DNA of 11,155 nucleotides from assembly GCA_903831165.1 (NCBI GenBank), contig CAIKWV010000162.1, forward strand, positions 1-11,155. Reading direction: 5' to 3'. The notes beneath the pieces were generated by a model. The model ran no database searches. It saw only the letters and a program-made list of their open reading frames with translations, and had not been told where the DNA came from. The position numbers and the translations under genes are program-made. The DNA is from an uncultured cyanobacterium (GTDB lineage Bacteria; Cyanobacteriota; Cyanobacteriia; PCC-6307; Cyanobiaceae). Shown piece by piece: positions 5,822 through 11,155 of the stretch. Position 1 is the stretch's first letter. Every line of letters starts with the position of its first letter.

Positions 5822-8760
5822 CCCAGTCTCCAGCCCTGATCCTGAGCCGTTGCGAGGCGTTCCGCAACCTCAGCGAGGAAGCCCTTCAGCGCCTCGATCA
5901 GACCACCTCCTACGTCCGGTTCCGGCTCGGCCAGCCGATCCTTGATGGCACCGTGCTGCCGGCCCAGATCTTCCTCGTGCTGCAAGGAGAGGTCAGGCTG
6001 CTGGGATCGGACAAGGGAAAGCTGATCACCCTGGCGCGACTGGGGCCCAACAACCTGCTGGGACTGGCCTCCCTGCTGCGCTCCGCCCCCTGCGAACAGA
6101 TTTCAGCCGCTACCGAGGTGCTGGCCGCCAGCATTCCTGACGAGGAGATCGTCAGCCTCTATCAGAACGACGCCACGTTCCGCACCTGGTGCGATCAGAC
6201 GCTCTGGCCGGCTGAGCTGTCCGCCCTGCTGAATCTGCTGTTTCAGCACCACCCGCGCGCCAAGGGCTCCGTCCAGGAGCTTCTGCCCAGGGCCATCGAG
6301 TCGTCCTCGCTGATCAAAGCCGACCCAGCCAGTCTCGAGCAGGAAGGACTGGAGCGGGCGATCTTCCTGGCCAGCGCCAATGTCGCGAGCGGTCAGATCG
6401 GCGATGCCGTGGATCTGAGCCACCCCGCCGCCGCCGCCGAGGGGCCCTTTGGTCTGCGGCTGATCGCCCTGCCCTGGCAACTGGCCCCGGGGGGCGAAGC
6501 TAGTGAGGAAGAGAGCTCCGGCAGCACGGCCCTGATTGCCGATGAGCGGATCAAGCCGGCGCCGCTGCTGCCCATGGCCAGCGCCCTGACTCCGGGTGGG
6601 GGCTCATCACCGCTGTCCAACCTGCAGGTGATCCGGGCCGATGGCCCCATGGAAGAGGTGCTGGCCTGCTTCCAGATGATCGCCAAGCTGATGAAGCTGC
6701 CCTTCCGTCGTGACTCGATCGAGAAGGTTCTGCGCGATTCCAAGCGACGGGGACAGGTCGCCGACCTGCAGATGTGCGGCCAGCTGGCGGCCAGCCTGGG
6801 ACTGCACGTGGTGTCCGCCAAGGTTCCTGCCGCTGTGGGCACCCGCTTGCAATCGCCCTCGCTGCTGCCCTGGAAAGGGGGTTTCGCCGTGGTGGTGGAC
6901 AGCAACAACCGGGGCCTGACCCTGGCCTCGCCGCGCGAAGGTCTGTTAACCCTGAGCCCCGATCGGATCCAGCAGGAATTCCCTGAAGGGATTGATCTGC
7001 TGTTGATGGAGCGGTCCGCTTCCACGCCCGAGGATTCCTTCGGCATGGGCTGGTTTCTGCCCGTGCTCAGCCGGTACCGCGGTGTGTTGCTGCAGGTGCT
7101 GGTGGCCTCCTTCGTGGTGCAGCTGTTCACCCTGGCCAACCCCCTGTTGATTCAGGTGATCATTGACAAGGTGATCCGCCAGCGCAGCCTCGACACGCTC
7201 CAGGTTCTCGGTTTTGCCCTGGTGGCGGTCACCGTGCTGGAGGGCGTGCTGACCAGCCTGCGCACCTTCCTGTTCGCCGAAACCACCAACCGCATCGATG
7301 CACGGCTCGGCGCTGAGGTGATCGACCATCTGCTGCGGCTGCCGCTGGGTTACTTCGATCGCCGCCCGGTCGGCGATCTCTCCTCCCGGATGGGCGAGCT
7401 GGAAAAGATCCGCAACTTCCTGACCGGTCAGGCCCTGACCACGATTCTGGATGCGGCTTTTTCGGTCATCTACATCATTGTGATGGCGATGTACAGCTGG
7501 CTGCTGACCTTCGTGGCCCTCGGCGTGCTGCCGATCCAGATCGGCCTCACCCTGCTGGGGGCACCCCTGTTCCGCCGGCAGTTCCGCCAAGCCGCCGAAG
7601 AAAATGCCTCCACCCAGAGTCATCTGGTTGAAGTGCTCACCGGCATCCAGACGGTCAAAGCCCAGAACGTTGAAATGGTCAGCCGCTGGAAATGGCAGGA
7701 GCGCTACAGCCGCTATATCGCCCGCACCTTCGAGAAAACGATCACCGGCACAGCACTCAATCAGACCAGCAGCGTTCTGCAGAAGCTGTCCCAGTTGCTG
7801 GTGCTTTGGGTCGGAGCGGCCTTAGTGCTCAAAGGTGAGTTGACCCTGGGCCAGCTGATCGCCTTCCGCATCATCAGTGGCTATGTCACCCAGCCGTTAC
7901 TGCGTCTGTCCAGCACCTGGCAAAGCATCCAGGAGCTCAAGGTCTCCTTTGAACGGCTGGCCGATGTGATCAATACCCCTCAGGAATCGAACACCTCCGA
8001 CCAATCCAAGATTCCACTGCCACCGATCGAAGGTGAAGTCCAGTTCGAGGCCCTGACCTTCTCCTTCCAGCCGGGTACGCCACCCGTGCTCAAGGAAATC
8101 AACCTCACAGTGCCTGCCGGAACGTTCGTTGGCATCGTCGGCCAGAGCGGCAGCGGTAAAAGCACGCTGATGAAGCTGCTGCCTCGCCTCTACGCCCCGG
8201 ACCGCGGTCGGGTTTTAGTCGATGGCTACGACATCGACAAGGTTGAGCTCTATTCCCTGCGCCGACAGGTGGGCATCGTGCCTCAGGATCCGCTGCTGTT
8301 CAGTGGCACCGTGGCCGAAAACATCGCCCTCACCCAGCCGGAAGCTGACAGCGATGAAATCGTTCGGGTCGCCCGGCTTGCCTGTGCCCACGAGTTCATC
8401 ATGGATCTGCCGGCTGGTTACAGCACCACCGTCGGCGAGCGGGGCGCCAGCCTCTCGGGCGGTCAGCGCCAGAGAATCGCCATTGCCCGTACCCTGCTGT
8501 CCAATCCCAAGCTGCTGGTGATGGACGAGGCGACCAGCGCCCTCGATTACGACACCGAACGACGGGTCTGCGACAACCTGGTTGAATCCTTGAAAGACTG
8601 CACGGTGTTCTTCATCACCCACCGTCTCAGCACCATCCGCAGAGCCCACACGATCGTGATGATGCACCAAGGCGCCATTGTTGAAACAGGAACCCACGAC
8701 GAACTGATGTCCATGCGCGGCCGATACTTCGCGCTGTATCGCCAGCAGGAGGCCAGTTGA
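5818..8760 (+). CDS. Type I secretion ABC exporter with cNMP-like and C39-like N-terminal domains
   Basis: A 980-residue inner-membrane exporter ATPase. Residues 1-130 resemble a cyclic-nucleotide-binding fold (IFLVLQGEVRLLG, 51-63), and a poorly conserved linker follows. A C39-peptidase-like domain spans about 270-400, but the catalytic Cys position is Glu280, the His position Gly355 and the Asp position Ser371, so it should not cleave leaders and resembles the docking domain of HlyB. Membrane helices run at about 423-690. The nucleotide-binding domain (about 740-980) is complete: Walker A GQSGSGKS (775-782), Q-loop Gln823, signature LSGGQ (879-883), Walker B LLVMDE (899-904), D-loop SALD and H-loop His935, so active ATPase is expected. 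It starts by ATGA overlap with the parvulin-like gene, and its stop overlaps the hlyD-type start. Close relatives by architecture are cyanobacterial HlyB/HetC-type exporters. Specificity is inferred from the neighbouring RTX-like gene. Confidence 0.93.
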   Translation: MTQSPALILSRCEAFRNLSEEALQRLDQTTSYVRFRLGQPILDGTVLPAQIFLVLQGEVRLLGSDKGKLITLARLGPNNLLGLASLLRSAPCEQISAATEVLAASIPDEEIVSLYQNDATFRTWCDQTLWPAELSALLNLLFQHHPRAKGSVQELLPRAIESSSLIKADPASLEQEGLERAIFLASANVASGQIGDAVDLSHPAAAAEGPFGLRLIALPWQLAPGGEASEEESSGSTALIADERIKPAPLLPMASALTPGGGSSPLSNLQVIRADGPMEEVLACFQMIAKLMKLPFRRDSIEKVLRDSKRRGQVADLQMCGQLAASLGLHVVSAKVPAAVGTRLQSPSLLPWKGGFAVVVDSNNRGLTLASPREGLLTLSPDRIQQEFPEGIDLLLMERSASTPEDSFGMGWFLPVLSRYRGVLLQVLVASFVVQLFTLANPLLIQVIIDKVIRQRSLDTLQVLGFALVAVTVLEGVLTSLRTFLFAETTNRIDARLGAEVIDHLLRLPLGYFDRRPVGDLSSRMGELEKIRNFLTGQALTTILDAAFSVIYIIVMAMYSWLLTFVALGVLPIQIGLTLLGAPLFRRQFRQAAEENASTQSHLVEVLTGIQTVKAQNVEMVSRWKWQERYSRYIARTFEKTITGTALNQTSSVLQKLSQLLVLWVGAALVLKGELTLGQLIAFRIISGYVTQPLLRLSSTWQSIQELKVSFERLADVINTPQESNTSDQSKIPLPPIEGEVQFEALTFSFQPGTPPVLKEINLTVPAGTFVGIVGQSGSGKSTLMKLLPRLYAPDRGRVLVDGYDIDKVELYSLRRQVGIVPQDPLLFSGTVAENIALTQPEADSDEIVRVARLACAHEFIMDLPAGYSTTVGERGASLSGGQRQRIAIARTLLSNPKLLVMDEATSALDYDTERRVCDNLVESLKDCTVFFITHRLSTIRRAHTIVMMHQGAIVETGTHDELMSMRGRYFALYRQQEAS
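8747..8752 (+). promoter_or_regulatory. Ribosome binding site of the HlyD-family gene
   Basis: AGGAGG lies inside the last codons of the ABC gene, 7 bases before ATG 8760. This perfect Shine-Dalgarno core at ideal spacing decides for ATG 8760 over the in-frame TTG at 8757. It is the strongest ribosome binding site seen in the window. Confidence 0.75.
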
Positions 8761-9953
8761 TGGGCCTGTTTCAAAAGCTGCAAAACCAGATCGAACAGAG
8801 AGTTGAGGCCGTCAGCCACGACGAAGCTGTTCTTAAGCAATCGGAAGTCTGGACGCGTTCGGTACTCTGGGGTTTGATGGCAACCACAGCCCTGGGACTG
8901 GGCTGGCTGACCTTCGCCAAAACCGACGAAATCGTCACCGCCAAAGGCAAACTGCAACCGATCGGTTCCGTCAAGGAAATCCAGATGCCTACCGGTGGCA
9001 TCGCTAAACAGATCCTGGTCAAGGACGGTGACCGGGTCAAAGCAGGACAACTTCTGATCCAACTGGATGCCGAAAGCAGTCAGCAGAAACAGAAATCGCT
9101 GCAGCAAAGCCAACAACTCAAAGCGCAAGAGCTCAGCACGATCCGCACACAGCAGCGACTCAAAAGAGTTGAACTGCAACGTTACCTGCAGGAGAATGCC
9201 GAAGAAATCAAAAAACTCGAAACCACCCTCCAACTCGATCAGGACATCGAAAATCGCCTGTCCAGCCTCAGCAAAGAAGGCGCAGCCGGCGAACTCCAAT
9301 ACCTACAGCAACGCAACAAAGTCCAGGAAAGTGTTGGCCAGCTCAAGCAGACCCGCATCGAGCGACTGCGCCAAGCCCTGATCCTCGAGCAGGCGATCCA
9401 GCAACTGGATGGCCAGATCGCCAGCCTGCAGAGCGAACTGGCCCAGATCCAAAGTCAGCTGACCGATGCGGACGTGAACCTGCGTTATCAGGAAGTGCGC
9501 TCGCCGGTGAATGGCATTATTTTTGATCTCAAACCCAAATCAGCTGGCTATGCCGGCCAAGGCACAGAAACCGTGATGAAGGTGGTGCCCTTCGACAAAC
9601 TTGAAGCTCATGTCGAGATCGCCAGCGACCAGATTGGCTTTGTCCACCAAGGAATGCCGGCTGAAATCAGCATCGACTCCTTTCCGGCTTCCGATTTTGG
9701 TGTGCTTCAGGGGACTGTTGCCCAGATCGGCTCCGATGCCCTGGCACCGGACCAGGCCAAACAGCGCACCGATTACAGCTACCCCGCCAGCATCCGCCTT
9801 GACAGCCAACAGCTCAAGATCAAAAGTGGCAAGAATCTGCCCCTGCAAGTGGGCATGAGCCTGAATGCCAACATCAAGCTCCGCAAAGTAACCTATTTGC
9901 AAATGCTTCTTGGCTCCTTCCAAGACAAGGCCGACTCCATACGACGCATCTGA
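8760..9953 (+). CDS. HlyD-family periplasmic adaptor (membrane fusion protein)
   Basis: A 397-residue adaptor that would link the ABC exporter to an outer-membrane TolC-type channel. A short cytoplasmic N-terminus of about 35 residues precedes a single membrane anchor (WGLMATTALGLGWLTFA, 37-53). The first half of the lipoyl/barrel-sandwich domain follows (GSVKEIQMPTGGIAKQILVK, 69-88, then GDRVKAGQLLIQLD, 90-103). A Gln/Lys/Glu-rich coiled-coil hairpin covers about 104-240. The second lipoyl half begins at VRSPVNGIIFDLKPKSAGY, and a beta-barrel domain closes with the MSLNANIKLRKVTYLQMLLG region typical of HlyD C-termini. It is translationally coupled to the ABC gene (TGATG overlap), so the pair should be made in fixed ratio. 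No truncation or missing domain is evident. Base composition is visibly lower in GC than the glycosyltransferase gene, partly because of Lys/Gln/Asn-rich coils. Confidence 0.94.
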   Translation: MGLFQKLQNQIEQRVEAVSHDEAVLKQSEVWTRSVLWGLMATTALGLGWLTFAKTDEIVTAKGKLQPIGSVKEIQMPTGGIAKQILVKDGDRVKAGQLLIQLDAESSQQKQKSLQQSQQLKAQELSTIRTQQRLKRVELQRYLQENAEEIKKLETTLQLDQDIENRLSSLSKEGAAGELQYLQQRNKVQESVGQLKQTRIERLRQALILEQAIQQLDGQIASLQSELAQIQSQLTDADVNLRYQEVRSPVNGIIFDLKPKSAGYAGQGTETVMKVVPFDKLEAHVEIASDQIGFVHQGMPAEISIDSFPASDFGVLQGTVAQIGSDALAPDQAKQRTDYSYPASIRLDSQQLKIKSGKNLPLQVGMSLNANIKLRKVTYLQMLLGSFQDKADSIRRI

Positions 9954-10003
9954 GGCCGACTAGCCAACTGGCACAAGATCAGATCAGCACATGCAGACAT
10001 TGC

Positions 10004-10032
10004 TTGGACATGGCGACCTCCTCCTGTAGAGT
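10004..10032 (+). promoter_or_regulatory. Possible promoter of the RTX-like cargo gene
   Basis: TTGGAC (10004-10009) and TAGAGT (10027-10032) are separated by 17 bases and would give a leader of about 25 bases before ATG 10063. The match to consensus is partial (3/6 and 4/6), so this is tentative. No T-tailed hairpin terminator is visible between the HlyD stop at 9953 and this point, so read-through from the operon is also possible. Confidence 0.4.
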
Positions 10033-10062
10033 ATGGGCTGAGTGTCTCTCACAACTCTTCCC

Positions 10063-11155
10063 ATGGCCGCGATCACAATCGTCAATGGCTTTCCGTTTTC
10101 AACGGATCCCAACGTTCAGGTCAGCACCTACAGCAATAACTCCGACGCCGTCCAAAGCACCGGAGATCTGGTCGGTAGCTCGATCAAGACCTGGTACAAC
10201 GATGACCTCATCGAGCTCTACGGCAGTGCAACCAATGCCCTGTTCGATGGCGGCGCCCAGGACGACGAGATTGACTTTTTCAATTACACAACCAGCTCGT
10301 TCATTCCAGTTACACTGACCAACGTCACTGTTGCAGGTGGTGGTGGCAATGACTTCCTCGAGTTCGGAGAATATGGCGATACGATCAATATTACTGATTC
10401 GCTGATCCGTGGCGATGGCGGTTTCGACAGCGCTACTGGCGCTGATGGCAACGATACCATCTACTTCGGCGAAGATACCGCCCTTCTCCGCACCAAGGTC
10501 AACGGCAACGGTGGCAGCGACGACATCGAAGTTGATGGCACGTTCACGGCGTCCTCGGTCTATGGCGGCGAGGGTTCTGATGACATCTGCATCCACACCG
10601 ATGTCGCTGCCGGTTCCAGAGTCGCTGGCGATGGCGGCAATGACGACATTTACATTCTAGGCAAGTTTACCGGCTCACGCGTCAACGGCAACTTGGGCAA
10701 CGATTATGTGTTCATCAACGGTGATGTCACTACTTCCCAAGTCTATGGCGGTGGCGGAGACGACTACCTCAGCATTGGCTACGGCAAAAAATTCACAGGC
10801 TCCGATATGGATGCCAATGAAGGTAACGATTTCATCTACCTGGGCGGCGCCGTCAAGGACTCTTCGGTCAAAGGTGGTGCGGGCAATGACGATGTTTGCA
10901 TCGGCGACAACGTTACCAACTCGACCGTTCAAGGCGGCGCTAATAACGATGACATCCATGCCTATGACGGCAGCATCACCGGCTCCTTGATCAATGGTAA
11001 CGAGGGCGACGACTACCTGTTCTTCGGTGGCGGAGATAGCTCTGTCTATCTCAACAACACCTCCGTGTATGGCGGTACTGGTAATGACTACATCAACGTT
11101 GGTCTTTACGACTACGGCTACATCCAAGGCGGCGTGATCAACGGCGACGAAGGCA
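10063..11155 (+). CDS. RTX-like Gly/Asp/Asn repeat protein, likely T1SS cargo (3' end outside window)
   Basis: The frame opens at ATG 10063 (MAAITIVNGFPFSTDPNVQV) and continues for 364 codons without a stop to the window edge. There is no Sec signal peptide or membrane helix. From about residue 62 the protein carries turns of the RTX type GGxGxDxhx, for example GGEGSDDIC, GDGGNDDIY, GGAGNDDVC and GGTGNDYIN, each followed by a variable strand and a Ser/Thr-rich turn such as TGSRVNG. The key Asp residues fall at 153, 173, 194, 214, 234, 256, 276, 296, 317 and 342, so the unit is about 20 residues. Calcium binding, a beta-solenoid fold and export by the adjacent ABC/HlyD pair are inferred from the RTX family and position. 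A surface, S-layer-like or extracellular role is plausible; no enzymatic domain is visible in this part. The secretion signal, normally C-terminal, lies outside. No clear Shine-Dalgarno sequence precedes the start. Confidence 0.85.
   Translation, partial: MAAITIVNGFPFSTDPNVQVSTYSNNSDAVQSTGDLVGSSIKTWYNDDLIELYGSATNALFDGGAQDDEIDFFNYTTSSFIPVTLTNVTVAGGGGNDFLEFGEYGDTINITDSLIRGDGGFDSATGADGNDTIYFGEDTALLRTKVNGNGGSDDIEVDGTFTASSVYGGEGSDDICIHTDVAAGSRVAGDGGNDDIYILGKFTGSRVNGNLGNDYVFINGDVTTSQVYGGGGDDYLSIGYGKKFTGSDMDANEGNDFIYLGGAVKDSSVKGGAGNDDVCIGDNVTNSTVQGGANNDDIHAYDGSITGSLINGNEGDDYLFFGGGDSSVYLNNTSVYGGTGNDYINVGLYDYGYIQGGVINGDEG
10333..11155 (+). repeat. Protein-level tandem repeats, about 20 residues per unit
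   Basis: Residues 91-364 of the cargo form about a dozen tandem units with pattern (S/T)xVxGGxGNDxIxhxGxxx. Spacings between the conserved Asp residues are 20-22 in the core (153 to 317) and stretch to 24-25 near the window edge. Short DNA words such as GGCAATGAC or GGCAACGAT recur with synonymous changes, so the repeats are old at DNA level and not recent exact duplications. The array continues beyond the window. Confidence 0.8.

Noticed and set aside
6946..7623. A 225-codon minus-strand frame inside the ABC gene
   Set aside because: Antisense shadow of the exporter's membrane domain; no membrane or domain pattern of its own.
10099..11127. Two minus-strand frames (165 and 150 codons) opposite the cargo gene, rich in Val/Ile/Asp/Ala
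   Set aside because: Their regularity is the mirror of the plus-strand repeat unit; the plus frame has the GGxGND pattern and the secretion context.
10333..11155. Possible CRISPR or DNA-level tandem array because of the regular spacing
   Set aside because: Spacing is in whole codons and the repeats differ at synonymous positions; there are no identical repeat units with unique spacers, so it is a coding repeat.

Overview
The window looks like a chromosome segment of a high-GC unicellular picocyanobacterium of the Synechococcus/Cyanobium kind. This is inferred from a cyanobacterial-type SecA (N-terminus [15 protein letters not shown] and a long insert inside the second nucleotide-binding fold), a CCA-less tRNA-Gly, and a parvulin-like / cNMP-domain ABC exporter / HlyD gene order that I associate with cyanobacterial type I secretion. 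No species marker is present.

Layout. Bases 1-2324 (minus) hold secA, running off the left edge without its C-terminal part. A 158-base divergent spacer separates it from a plus-strand pair: a GT39/ArnT-like polytopic glycosyltransferase (2483-4195) and, 3 bases on, a GNAT acetyltransferase (4199-4654). Next come about 200 bases with no supported gene and a minus-strand tRNA-Gly(GCC) (4859-4930) with a good promoter at 5004-5033 and an inverted-repeat-rich leader. Divergent from the tRNA is a tightly overlapping operon: a degenerate parvulin-like protein (5084-5821), a 980-residue ABC exporter (5818-8760) and an HlyD-type adaptor (8760-9953). After a 109-base gap with a possible promoter, an RTX-like Asp/Gly/Asn repeat protein starts at 10063 and runs open through the right edge.

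How the genes fit together. The right half reads as a type I secretion module with its own cargo. The ABC protein powers export, HlyD bridges to an outer-membrane TolC-type channel that is not in this window, and the repeat protein has no Sec signal and carries GGxGxD calcium-binding-type turns, as expected of a T1SS substrate. Three accessory domains have kept their fold-level pattern but appear to have lost key residues: the parvulin histidines, the C39 peptidase Cys/His/Asp, and the cNMP-pocket Glu/Arg. The module may therefore use them as binding or chaperone surfaces rather than as enzymes or a cyclic-nucleotide sensor. The cargo is unusual in having one RTX turn per coil of about 20 residues rather than tandem nonapeptides. 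The left half (secA, glycosyltransferase, acetyltransferase) is ordinary core and cell-envelope content.
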